A DNA stretch of 25,082 nt from an uncultured Lachnospiraceae bacterium (GTDB taxonomy: Bacteria > Bacillota > Clostridia > Lachnospirales > Lachnospiraceae): contig CAJUHN010000021.1 in NCBI GenBank assembly GCA_910585935.1, positions 1 through 25,082 on the forward strand, given 5' to 3'. This document shows positions 7,184 to 13,213 of the stretch, piece after piece. The position numbers and the translations under genes were made by a program. The stretch's first letter is position 1. Each line of letters begins with the position of its first letter. The notes below the pieces were generated by a model, which did not search any database, was not told the origin of the DNA, and saw only the letters and a program-made list of their open reading frames with translations.

Positions 7184-7276
7184 TTATAAGCAAATAATCA
7201 ATACTGCCGCTACAATGCTACCTACAACAATTTGCAACACAGTCCATATTGTTATAGGCTTTTGTTCTTTTTCCAT
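7184..7276 (-). CDS. 30-aa single-pass membrane peptide
   Basis: A short frame, MEKEQKPITIWTV followed by a hydrophobic stretch LQIVVGSIVAAVLIICL, giving a charged N-terminus and one TM helix that runs to the C-terminus. AGGAGGAAAG lies upstream, though its spacing of about 12 nt is long. It overlaps the 3' end of the 76-aa gene in another frame for about 60 bp. Its clean TM composition argues that it is translated. Its role is unknown. Confidence 0.45.
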   Translation of the reverse strand: MEKEQKPITIWTVLQIVVGSIVAAVLIICL

Positions 7277-7448
7277 TTGAAAATCTTTCCTCCTGCTCTA
7301 ATCCTACGGTTTTATTCCATACTTCCTGTACAGTCGGTTTATGCCGTAACTCTCCAAAATATGTAATCGTCTTTCCGTCTGATACTTCATAGAACTTGTT
7401 ATTGATTACTATTTTATATCCTTGCCGATAGTGTATTATTCTTCTCAT
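7218..7448 (-). CDS. Unknown 76-aa protein
   Basis: The first 45 residues form a plausible small beta domain (YKIVINNKFYEVSDGKTITYFGEL). AAGGAAG lies 7 nt before the ATG at 7448. The C-terminal 20 residues are encoded by DNA that also encodes a 30-aa membrane peptide in another frame, so the natural end may be less conserved. It is probably the first gene of the operon that runs to 4970. The family is not recognised. Confidence 0.55.
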   Translation of the reverse strand: MRRIIHYRQGYKIVINNKFYEVSDGKTITYFGELRHKPTVQEVWNKTVGLEQEERFSNGKRTKAYNNMDCVANCCR

Positions 7449-7528
7449 TGGTTCACTTCCTTTTCATATGCTTCTATATATCTAATACACTTTTTCTGAA
7501 TGAATTTCCCCACTTCATGATAAGAATT

Positions 7529-8404
7529 TTACAATAATTCTGCTTTTTCTTTTATCTTTTCCAAGTTTGGATGCACATACTTCATAGTAGTATTCAAAGA
7601 AGAATGTCCAGCTTGTGCCGCTATCTCTTGTATCGTAAACAATCCGCTTTCCATAGCATTACTACAATAAAAGTGTCTTAATGTATGTGGTGTAATCCTG
7701 TCACTAACCGAAGCAAAAGCAATATTGATAGTTGACCTGTTCAATTTCTTTCCCTGTTTATTGCAAAAGAGATATTCACTTTCAATCTCTGGATTTCTGA
7801 TTTTCACATATTCCCTTATGGCATTGATAACCTTGCTATTTACAATGACGCTTCTCTGTTTTCCACCTTTACCATTCCTAACCAGGATCACATATGTTTG
7901 ATAAGAAATATCTTGCAGTTTTAAATCTAATACCTCCGATATTCTAAGTCCTGAATATGCTATTAGCGTTGCGATGGTATAATTGCGTACATTGGAACAA
8001 CCTTCAGATTGTAATAGTTTCTGCCGGAATGTGTTTACTTCTTCCTTTGTTATATCAGTAGGATTTACTAAGTTTTCATGTATCTTTATATAGTCCGTCT
8101 TCTTGATAACAATTTCATCCGGCTGCATTATTCGATTATACTTTGCAATAGATACCAATTTCAGATTGATTGTTTTCCCACTCAGCGAATGATTTTCACC
8201 TGTTTTATAATCTGTCTTCTTTATATTTTTCAAATATGAAATATATTCAAGAATATTCTGTCTATACAAACGCTTAAATTCCACCTCACCACTTCCTAAC
8301 AGCCAATCAAAATATTCCTTTATATGGCAGATATAAGTGTGAATTGTTCCCTCGGCAATTCCTTCTTCTACTAATGACTTCTCAAATTTTTCCAAATCAT
8401 ACAT
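7529..8404 (-). CDS. Tyrosine recombinase (XerC/D-like phage integrase family)
   Basis: A 291-residue recombinase with an N-terminal SAM-like core-binding domain (1-110) and a complete catalytic domain: R154 in GLRISEV, K182 in GKGGKQR, H240 and R243 in PHTLRH, H267 in AGHSS and nucleophile Y276. All catalytic residues are present. It lacks the N-terminal arm-binding domain of Tn916/lambda integrases, so it is closer to Xer-type or small-element recombinases that act on simple dimer or inversion sites. A strong GGAGG precedes the ATG by 8 nt. Two near-identical dyads lie upstream (8419-8472). It could resolve multimers of a plasmid-like element or drive an inversion. Confidence 0.88.
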   Translation of the reverse strand: MYDLEKFEKSLVEEGIAEGTIHTYICHIKEYFDWLLGSGEVEFKRLYRQNILEYISYLKNIKKTDYKTGENHSLSGKTINLKLVSIAKYNRIMQPDEIVIKKTDYIKIHENLVNPTDITKEEVNTFRQKLLQSEGCSNVRNYTIATLIAYSGLRISEVLDLKLQDISYQTYVILVRNGKGGKQRSVIVNSKVINAIREYVKIRNPEIESEYLFCNKQGKKLNRSTINIAFASVSDRITPHTLRHFYCSNAMESGLFTIQEIAAQAGHSSLNTTMKYVHPNLEKIKEKAELL

Positions 8405-8418
8405 ATTAACAACCTCCG

Positions 8419-8472
8419 TTTCAACTTTGTCGAATTTTTATTTTTAGGTTTCTTTTCAACTTTATTGAATTT
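8419..8472. promoter_or_regulatory. Paired dyad boxes upstream of the recombinase
   Basis: TTTCAACTTTGTCGAATTT (8419-8437) and TTTCAACTTTATTGAATTT (8454-8472) are direct repeats 35 bp apart; each holds a TTCAA-N5-TTGAA-type dyad. They sit immediately upstream of the recombinase start, so they are either operators or recombinase binding sites. Confidence 0.6.
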
Positions 8473-8618
8473 CAATATTTCCACCTACTAATAAATACCC
8501 ATTTTTTAAACAAAATTGACCCTTTATTTAAAAAATAATCTGCTGAATTTTCAGAGTAAATATTGTATATTTTCCGTTTGGAAGGTATCATATAGATATA
8601 AACAGATAAAAGAATGGA

Positions 8619-8876
8619 GTGATTATCATAGATATAGAACTTAAATACCGTAACCGTTTGAAAGAATTTTTCCATAAACTACATAGCAGACTTGAAAACA
8701 TAGCATTTTTCATTATCCAAAAGCTACCAGAAAAATTTATCCCCCATTGGCTCATGAATTGGCTTGAAAAGTATTTAGATAAGCGGATCAGCGAACTAAA
8801 ACAAGAATCCATCAAAATGACATGGAGAAATATGTATCTGCAAAATGCTGTTAATGATATACGAAAATCCAAATAA
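8619..8876 (+). CDS. 85-aa helical basic protein, unknown
   Basis: A lysine- and arginine-rich, largely helical protein (IDIELKYRNRLKEFFHKLHS, then IQKLPEKFIPHWLMNWLEKY). It is one of few + strand genes here. The start is odd: the only GGAG sits at 8616-8619, overlapping the GTG at 8619, while the codon with ideal spacing (8 nt) is ATA at 8628, where homologues I remember begin MDIELKYR. The real start may be a non-standard or mutated codon. An intrinsic terminator follows at 8887-8935. An amphipathic central segment suggests membrane or partner binding; the function is unknown. Confidence 0.6.
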   Translation: MIIIDIELKYRNRLKEFFHKLHSRLENIAFFIIQKLPEKFIPHWLMNWLEKYLDKRISELKQESIKMTWRNMYLQNAVNDIRKSK

Positions 8877-8886
8877 CCCATTATTG

Positions 8887-8935
8887 AAAGAGTCCGTTTC
8901 TTCTATATATAATATAGCAGATTCCGGCTCTTTTT
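8887..8935 (+). terminator. Intrinsic terminator
   Basis: AAAGAG (8887-8892) pairs with CTCTTT (8928-8933), extended by a few inner pairs, followed by a T-run. It ends the 85-aa gene. Confidence 0.6.
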
Positions 8936-8937
8936 GA

Positions 8938-8966
8938 TTGAGTATCAGCTTTCCATATGATATAAT
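8938..8966 (+). promoter_or_regulatory. Extended -10 promoter of the type I toxin
   Basis: TTGAGT (8938-8943), a 17-bp spacer and TATAAT (8961-8966) with TG one base upstream of the -10 (8958-8959). The transcript starts about 75 nt before the toxin ATG. Confidence 0.75.
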
Positions 8967-9014
8967 TAACTTGTATAGTTGAAAAGAAAGTAGGATGCGA
9001 TTTTCCGATGAATG

Positions 9015-9037
9015 CCCTCTAGTCTTACGAAAGAGGG
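9015..9037 (+). promoter_or_regulatory. RBS-occluding hairpin of the toxin mRNA
   Basis: CCCTC (9015-9019) pairs with GAGGG (9033-9037), which is the toxin ribosome binding site 9 nt before its ATG. Folding would hide the RBS and delay translation, a usual feature of type I toxins. Confidence 0.6.
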
Positions 9038-9046
9038 TGATGCCCT

Positions 9047-9127
9047 ATGAGTATAATGGAAGTTCTTACATTATTACTTGTTTTATTTGCGGCACTGTCT
9101 TACATAGACAATCATAAAAAGAAATAG
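9047..9127 (+). CDS. Type I toxin-like 26-aa membrane peptide
   Basis: The peptide MSIMEVLTLLLVLFAALSYI then DNHKKK has one hydrophobic helix and a short basic tail, the design of the TxpA/BsrG-type holin-like toxins of Firmicutes. Such peptides damage membrane potential or the cell envelope when overproduced. It has its own strong promoter, an RBS locked in a hairpin, and a terminator overlapping its stop codon. A convergent promoter at 9219-9247 makes an antisense RNA overlapping the 3' end. Together these make a type I toxin-antitoxin locus. The peptide is too short for most annotation pipelines. Confidence 0.75.
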   Translation: MSIMEVLTLLLVLFAALSYIDNHKKK

Positions 9128-9212
9128 CATCCCTACCGCCTAAAGTGTGGATGCTATTCTTTATAGTTTCTAATTACTGAGGGCAATCGGAGATTCAATT
9201 CCGATCACTTCT
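9118..9212 (-). ncRNA. Antisense antitoxin RNA (RatA/SR4-like arrangement)
   Basis: Predicted RNA of about 95 nt. The promoter TTGAAA (9242-9247), 17-bp spacer, TATAAT (9219-9224) on the minus strand puts the start near 9212. Its 5' part folds as ATCGGA/TCCGAT (about 9186-9206), and it ends at the terminator shared with the toxin. The overlap with the toxin mRNA is only at the 3' ends, as in TxpA/RatA and BsrG/SR4. Its function as an RNA antitoxin is inferred from geometry. Confidence 0.65.
9124..9157. terminator. Shared bidirectional terminator of toxin and antisense RNA
   Basis: ATAGCATCC (9124-9132) pairs with GGATGCTAT (9149-9157). On the plus strand it is followed by TCTTTATAG, on the minus strand by TTCTTTTTATG. 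It overlaps the toxin stop codon. Confidence 0.8.
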
Positions 9213-9218
9213 AAGTAG

Positions 9219-9247
9219 ATTATACACTAGAGCTGCTTGCTTTTCAA
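9219..9247 (-). promoter_or_regulatory. Promoter of the antisense RNA
   Basis: TTGAAA-17-TATAAT, close to the full consensus, as expected for an antitoxin RNA that must be made in excess. Confidence 0.75.
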
Positions 9248-9256
9248 GTGGCTCTT

Positions 9257-9676
9257 TTAATTTATCTGTTTTTTGCTTTTTGTCACTTCCAATACTTCTG
9301 GCGTATCTTCTACATATTCCATAATATCATCAGGCTGTATCAATATTGAAGCATTCCCCTCTTTTTCTCTTATCAGATTAGTTAGCCATCTGCATATCTC
9401 GTCAAAAGTTCTGCTGTCTATTGTTCTGTTTACATATGGGTGATTAACCCTTTTCCCTTTTGAGTTAATAACTTGTGGCGTTTCCGCTGATTCCAATAAT
9501 TGTTTATTGATTTCCTCTACTGTACAACCATAGCAAAATGAGGATTCTTTACACCCTTGATAAGTGTTGAATAGCTTTAATTTCCGCAGTGTTTCATTCC
9601 CTACATACGGCTTTAAATCCAGTTGTTTAATATTATATTTATCAAATAAAGCAAATAGTTTTGTATACAATAACAT
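9257..9676 (-). CDS. XRE-like regulator with a long insertion
   Basis: A 139-residue protein. The N-terminus (LLYTKLFALFDKYNIKQLDL then ETLRKL) matches the first helices of short Cro/CI-type regulators, and the C-terminus (TFDEICRWLTNL ... IQPDDIMEYVED) matches their last helices, where related proteins read ICxxLxxxPGDIxEY. Between them are about 55 extra residues with a cysteine group (C42, C48, C51) that would not fit a standard 70-residue HTH. The promoter TTGCTT-17-TATAAT with an extended -10 is at 9707-9735, and AAGGAG is 8 nt from the ATG. It is probably a DNA-binding regulator whose insert may sense a metal or partner. Confidence 0.6.
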   Translation of the reverse strand: MLLYTKLFALFDKYNIKQLDLKPYVGNETLRKLKLFNTYQGCKESSFCYGCTVEEINKQLLESAETPQVINSKGKRVNHPYVNRTIDSRTFDEICRWLTNLIREKEGNASILIQPDDIMEYVEDTPEVLEVTKSKKQIN

Positions 9677-9706
9677 ATAAAATACTCCTTCCCTTTGGTA
9701 GTTCTA

Positions 9707-9735
9707 ATTATATCATCCAAATTACACTAAAGCAA
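9707..9735 (-). promoter_or_regulatory. Promoter of the XRE-like gene
   Basis: On the minus strand TTGCTT (9730-9735), a 17-bp spacer and TATAAT (9707-9712) with TGA immediately upstream, an extended -10. Confidence 0.7.
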
Positions 9736-9751
9736 GGTTAATGTGATGATT

Positions 9752-10255
9752 TTACAACGCTTCCACCAATTTATGTATGATTTTCAGTTTCATATCCTTA
9801 CTACACTTCTTTTCCGTCTGATATAGAAATATTTTTATAATCCTGTCCATAAAATCATCAGGGAGAATATTGCTCTTAAATTGATTACAAGCGTAACAAG
9901 CCGTTTGCAGGTTTTCCATAGAATCCTCACCGCCCATTGATAAAGGCACAATATGATCTAAAGTCATTTCCTCAAACAATAACCGCTGACCGCATAACTC
10001 GCACCGTCCACCAGATTTATTGTATATGATTTTCCGCTCTTCATCAGAATAGCTTTTCCGCTTGATTTTAGCTTTATTCTTTTCCGTATCTATATAATAA
10101 TATCCAGCGCATTTTCCAGGCGTTCTATTCCTTTGGTTAATCGCCCTCTCTACTGAATAAAAATCCTGTGCCTGTTCTATGTCTGCCACTTTAATTACTG
10201 CACCAGTCCTATTATGTGCTATGTAGAATTTTCCATTCGTTAATAAAATCGCCAT
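9752..10255 (-). CDS. HNH endonuclease
   Basis: A 167-residue protein from the ATG at 10255, which has AGGAAGG 8 nt upstream (a GTG at 10264 is the alternative). The C-terminal half is a textbook HNH nuclease: a CELCG zinc pair, LDHIVPLSMGG with the catalytic histidine, NLQTACYACN with the central asparagine and second CxxC, then K in FKSN. The N-terminal 75 residues form a beta-rich domain of unknown role. Free HNH enzymes in phage and element DNA serve as homing, packaging or defence nucleases. It is the third gene after the two sigma-like genes in the same direction. Confidence 0.85.
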   Translation of the reverse strand: MAILLTNGKFYIAHNRTGAVIKVADIEQAQDFYSVERAINQRNRTPGKCAGYYYIDTEKNKAKIKRKSYSDEERKIIYNKSGGRCELCGQRLLFEEMTLDHIVPLSMGGEDSMENLQTACYACNQFKSNILPDDFMDRIIKIFLYQTEKKCSKDMKLKIIHKLVEAL

Positions 10256-10316
10256 AATATCCACCTTCCTAATAATGTAGACTGCCTATATATCAGACAG
10301 TCCACACAATCCGCTA

Positions 10317-11015
10317 TTATCTTTCACTTGGGAAACATACCGTTGTAGCATTGTCTCCGGCATTTTCCGATATACGATTGGTTATTATCCAGATTTTCCC
10401 CTTGCAAGTCTCATATGCTGCCAATAAGTACAAATCATCAGGATATTTTAACGCTTCCTCATTCACCTGTTTGTCTTCATCATCCAAATTTCCCCAATCT
10501 TTGACTGCATACCGCTGTAATGATAAATTGACCTCTGCCGCAAATCCACTATTTTCCGCTATTTCTTTGAGTGTATAGCCTTGTAGTTTATCAAAGAAAA
10601 TCCGCTGTTGCTCTGCTGTCAAAATGCTTTCTATCTGTTTAATGGTTTCGTCATATTCCAATGATGAAAGATTTTCCATTCCGCTGATTGATTGCCCTAT
10701 ATAAGCATCTATCTCATTAAAGCTAATATCTGCACCACATTCAGAACTTCTTTTTTGTGCTTTCTGTTCCCTAAAATGCCTATATACCGCACGTTTCATA
10801 TACATATAGGAAACGGCTTCAAAGTTGCATTTTTCCCGCAACGCTTCATTATTCAAGTAAATTTCCACACTCAATAGAAAATCGAAAACTACAATATCAA
10901 AAAATTCTTCCGCATCCAGTTTTGACAGTTTCAAAAACTTACTGATTAGATGATAATTTTCCGTTGCATATTGCCTTTCCGTTGGTGTAAGCGGTCTAAT
11001 CTGTTTATTTTCCAT
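10317..11015 (-). CDS. Sigma-like protein fused to a DWG-type element domain
   Basis: A 232-residue protein in two parts. Residues 1-158 resemble a small sigma factor: a helical N-terminal region and a region-4-like stretch, LTAEQQRIFFDKLQGYTLKE then IAENSGF. The recognition helix that should follow is missing. Instead, residues about 163-232 (LSLQRYAVKDWGNLDDEDKQ, LYLLAAYETCKGKIWIITNR, ATTVCFPSER) match a small domain that I know as a separate conserved protein of integrative elements, whose core reads DWG-(D/N)L-x-ED and KIWIITE. The frame is unbroken. Either a deletion fused two genes or a real hybrid protein exists. The RBS GGAGG precedes the ATG at 11015. Confidence 0.65.
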   Translation of the reverse strand: MENKQIRPLTPTERQYATENYHLISKFLKLSKLDAEEFFDIVVFDFLLSVEIYLNNEALREKCNFEAVSYMYMKRAVYRHFREQKAQKRSSECGADISFNEIDAYIGQSISGMENLSSLEYDETIKQIESILTAEQQRIFFDKLQGYTLKEIAENSGFAAEVNLSLQRYAVKDWGNLDDEDKQVNEEALKYPDDLYLLAAYETCKGKIWIITNRISENAGDNATTVCFPSER

Positions 11016-11071
11016 TCGCTAACCTCCGTTTGTTGGGGAATTACCACCGCCGCCAATCCCCCCATGCTTTA

Positions 11072-11710
11072 TTAAATTCCGAAAACCTCTTTAAAAATCC
11101 GTCTGAATCCTTCAATATCTCTTTCTAAGTTGTAAAGGGTGTACCCATACGGGAATTGTTTTTCTGTCTTTCTCCATGTTTGATATTGTGAATATCCTTC
11201 TATGAGTAAATCTAACTCGCATTTCAGATATTCGTTGACCTCGCCTTCATTACCCCAAAAGTCATCATCATAAGTAGTACATCTTTTATAAAACTCTTTA
11301 AACATTTCTTTGAAAATTACCTGTTTTTCAACGCTGATTTTTCGGTCTACTAACCATGCTTCAATCTGGTGTTCTTTTCCTTTTTCATCTTCCATAGTAT
11401 AATCAAGGCTTACTAAACCACCTTCAGGCATTCTTTTCGGTATTGTCATAGCCTTACAATAATTTGACCTTGCGCTGTCTAATGTTTTGAAAAGAACCGC
11501 CCCAAAATCATATTTTTGTAAGTGTGGTATGTTTAAATACTTCTTTACTGCTCTTAAATAGTGCAAAATCAAAATATCATACCATTCTTCTTGATCCAGT
11601 TTGTTTATCTTCATGTACTTAAAGAACTGGTCATAGTTTTCTAAATCGGCACTGAATGCCTTTTCTTCTGCTGTCAACGGCTCCATGTTTTTAAGATTGA
11701 TTCTTTTCAT
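11072..11710 (-). CDS. Divergent sigma-like paralogue
   Basis: A 212-residue protein. Its first 90 residues align with the neighbouring sigma-like protein: PLTAEEKAF, then FFKYMKINKLDQEEWYDILI and YLNIPHLQKYDFGAV correspond to PLTPTERQY, FLKLSKLDAEEFFDIVV and YLNNEALREKCNFEAV. The C-terminal half lacks an obvious HTH and is rich in aromatic and charged residues. AAAGGTAGG precedes the ATG at 11710. The two paralogues lie in tandem, so an ancient duplication followed by loss of region 4 is likely. They may act as RNA-polymerase-binding regulators rather than true sigma factors. Confidence 0.55.
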   Translation of the reverse strand: MKRINLKNMEPLTAEEKAFSADLENYDQFFKYMKINKLDQEEWYDILILHYLRAVKKYLNIPHLQKYDFGAVLFKTLDSARSNYCKAMTIPKRMPEGGLVSLDYTMEDEKGKEHQIEAWLVDRKISVEKQVIFKEMFKEFYKRCTTYDDDFWGNEGEVNEYLKCELDLLIEGYSQYQTWRKTEKQFPYGYTLYNLERDIEGFRRIFKEVFGI

Positions 11711-11776
11711 AGGTCATACCTACCTTTCTTTGATATATTTGATTGATTGATTTGTACGGCTTTTAATTAGCCGATA

Positions 11777-11818
11777 GGGTATGTGGGGAATCGAACCCCA
11801 CACAAGAACCGTTTACCC
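11777..11818 (-). other. tRNA T-arm-like stem-loop
   Basis: On the minus strand TGTGGGG-TTCGATT-CCCCACA (11782-11802) forms a 7-bp stem with a 7-nt loop that fits the T-loop consensus TTCRANY. GGGTA/TACCC (11777-11781 with 11814-11818) closes it further. The D and anticodon arms are absent, so it is not a tRNA gene. It lies just downstream of the coiled-coil gene stop. It may be a leftover attachment-site fragment or a tRNA-mimic. Confidence 0.55.
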
Positions 11819-11829
11819 TTTTTACTGCT

Positions 11830-12123
11830 TTAACTTTTTATCAGTCCGAAAAGGAATCTTGTACTTGCCGCCCCTTCTTTTGTAAACTGTTTAAAAAGTT
11901 TCGGATGCTTTTCTGCAAATGCTTTTGTATCAAATAATGTTTTGCCCTTTTGTGCTTTATTGCTGAAATGGTAAATATCAATGTCCATTTCATCAACTTT
12001 CTTTCGCTCAAGTTCCTTTTTAAGTTCTGCCTGAATTTGCTTTTTTTCTAATTCCTTTTTAGCAATTTCATCATTTAATTTTTGGTACTTCTTACACTTT
12101 TCAATTAACTCTTTGTTTGTCAT
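11830..12123 (-). CDS. Small coiled-coil phage-type protein
   Basis: A 97-residue protein. Residues 1-45 are a highly charged coiled coil (NDEIAKKELEKKQIQAELKK). The rest (GKTLFDTKAFAEKHPKLFKQ, then STRFLF) follows a pattern I associate with small phage early proteins, in which a FDTKxFxxxHP block comes after a coiled coil. AGGAGG precedes the ATG by 8 nt. It is the first gene transcribed leftward from the dyad promoter array, so it may be controlled by that array. Its function is unknown. Confidence 0.65.
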   Translation of the reverse strand: MTNKELIEKCKKYQKLNDEIAKKELEKKQIQAELKKELERKKVDEMDIDIYHFSNKAQKGKTLFDTKAFAEKHPKLFKQFTKEGAASTRFLFGLIKS

Positions 12124-12189
12124 ATGACTACCTCCTAAATTTGATATATTTGATTGTTTTTGGTCTGTCTTGCTTGACCTTGTACCAAT

Positions 12190-12351
12190 ATATTAACCTA
12201 TCTTTAGGGCAATTTCAATATACAAAATAACCAAGCATTAGGGTTTTAATTTGTGCATTTTTAACCTAGTGTTAGGGTAATTATGCACAACATAAATACC
12301 CTAACTTTAGTACATTTGTATATTGAAAATACCCTAGTGTTTGGTTATAAT
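12190..12351. promoter_or_regulatory. Symmetric divergent promoter with five operator boxes
   Basis: A 160-bp dyad centred at 12270.5. Rightward promoter: TTGAAA (12323-12328), 17 bp, TATAAT (12346-12351). Leftward mirror: TTGAAA (12213-12218), 17 bp, TAATAT (12190-12195). Five 15-bp boxes of the type AACCTAGTGTTAGGG start at 12195, 12229, 12263, 12299 (weak, inverted) and 12332 (inverted), 33-36 bp apart. The outer boxes fill the promoter spacers and the middle one lies on the symmetry axis. Further arms TTGTGCAT (12251-12258) and ATGCACAA (12283-12290) add to the dyad. One regulator could thus shut both directions by binding and looping. Confidence 0.85.
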
Positions 12352-12399
12352 AGACTTAACAAATCAATCAATTATATATTTTTAAGGAGGTATCACCCT

Positions 12400-12927
12400 A
12401 TGAGTAAATACTTTAAAGATGTGAACACACTGGAAGAGTTAAGAAAACAGTACAAAGAATTATTAAAGAGATATCACCCTGACAATGCAAACGGTAGCAC
12501 ACAAGCAACACAAGAAATCAATGCTGAATATGACAGACTATTCAAAGTATTAAAGGATAAACACGAAAGCAAATCAGCGAACAACAAAGAGAGCAACGCA
12601 AAGACAGACTTTAATAATATGAAATACGACTTTTCAGAGGATGCAAAGTTAAGGGAAGTATTACAGCAGATCATAACCTTTGAAGGTATCAACATAGAAA
12701 TAGTTGGTTGCTGGATATGGGTAGACGGTAACACATACGACTATAAGGACACATTAAAGAGTATCGGCTTTAAATGGGCTAGAGAGAAAAAGAAGTGGTA
12801 TTTTCACACGGAAGCATTCAGAAAAAGAAGTCATAAGAAATTAAGCATGGATGATATACGGAACTACTACGGAAGTACAGAGGTAGAGACAGACGGAACA
12901 AAGAGACTTAGACAAGCATTTGCATAA
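12400..12927 (+). CDS. J-domain (DnaJ-like) protein
   Basis: A 175-residue protein. Residues 1-50 are a short J-domain, YFKDVNTLEELRKQYKELLK followed by RYHPD with the HPD motif at 26-28, that should stimulate a DnaK/Hsp70 partner. A variable linker follows, then residues 85-160 with IEIVGCWIWVDGNTY and SIGFKWAREKKKWYFH, a compact domain often seen after J-domains in mobile-element proteins. The start has a perfect AAGGAGG 9 nt upstream, and the strong promoter at 12323-12351 drives it. It probably recruits host Hsp70 to an element or phage function such as replication. Confidence 0.82.
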   Translation: MSKYFKDVNTLEELRKQYKELLKRYHPDNANGSTQATQEINAEYDRLFKVLKDKHESKSANNKESNAKTDFNNMKYDFSEDAKLREVLQQIITFEGINIEIVGCWIWVDGNTYDYKDTLKSIGFKWAREKKKWYFHTEAFRKRSHKKLSMDDIRNYYGSTEVETDGTKRLRQAFA

Positions 12928-13010
12928 TCACAAATAAAAAAATGGGTGTGACCAATGGAAACGGCTACACCCTGACAATAAAAATATATGAAAAGGAAGG
13001 TATAAAGGAT

Positions 13011-13145
13011 ATGACGAAAGAACTTGAAAAGATTTTAGAAAGTGTATGCGGAACATATGAAAATGATTGCTCTAAATGCCCCAAACAAAAAGAGTGTGAA
13101 GAGTATCAAAAAATAAGTGGTATATATGAAATAGTTAATAGATAA
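13011..13145 (+). CDS. 44-aa cysteine-rich protein
   Basis: From the ATG at 13011 (GGAAGG about 10 nt upstream) a 44-residue protein is read with four cysteines spaced C-x6-C-x2-C-x5-C (CGTYENDCSKCPKQKECEEY), likely a small zinc or iron-sulfur-binding module. An upstream in-frame start at 12942 is less likely. A stem GGGTGT/ACACCC (about 12944-12971) lies in the intervening RNA. It is in the same + strand operon as the J-domain gene and ends at a good terminator. Confidence 0.6.
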   Translation: MTKELEKILESVCGTYENDCSKCPKQKECEEYQKISGIYEIVNR

Positions 13146-13181
13146 GTGACAGAAAACAGATAATTAATAATATATTATAAA

Positions 13182-13213
13182 GGCTATGAGTGTTGATTGC
13201 TCATAGTCTTTTT
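13182..13213 (+). terminator. Intrinsic terminator of the J-domain operon
   Basis: GGCTATGAG (13182-13190) pairs with CTCATAGTC (13200-13208), one G-U, followed by TTTTTG. Confidence 0.88.

Noticed and set aside
8472..8881. Minus-strand frames opposite the 85-aa gene
   Set aside because: Antisense shadows without RBS; the + strand frame has its own terminator and helical protein composition.
11777..11818. A complete tRNA gene
   Set aside because: Only the T-arm and part of a stem are present; no D or anticodon arm upstream.
12283..12399. N-terminal extension of the J-domain frame
   Set aside because: It would be encoded by the operator array and the promoter itself; the ATG at 12400 has an ideal RBS.
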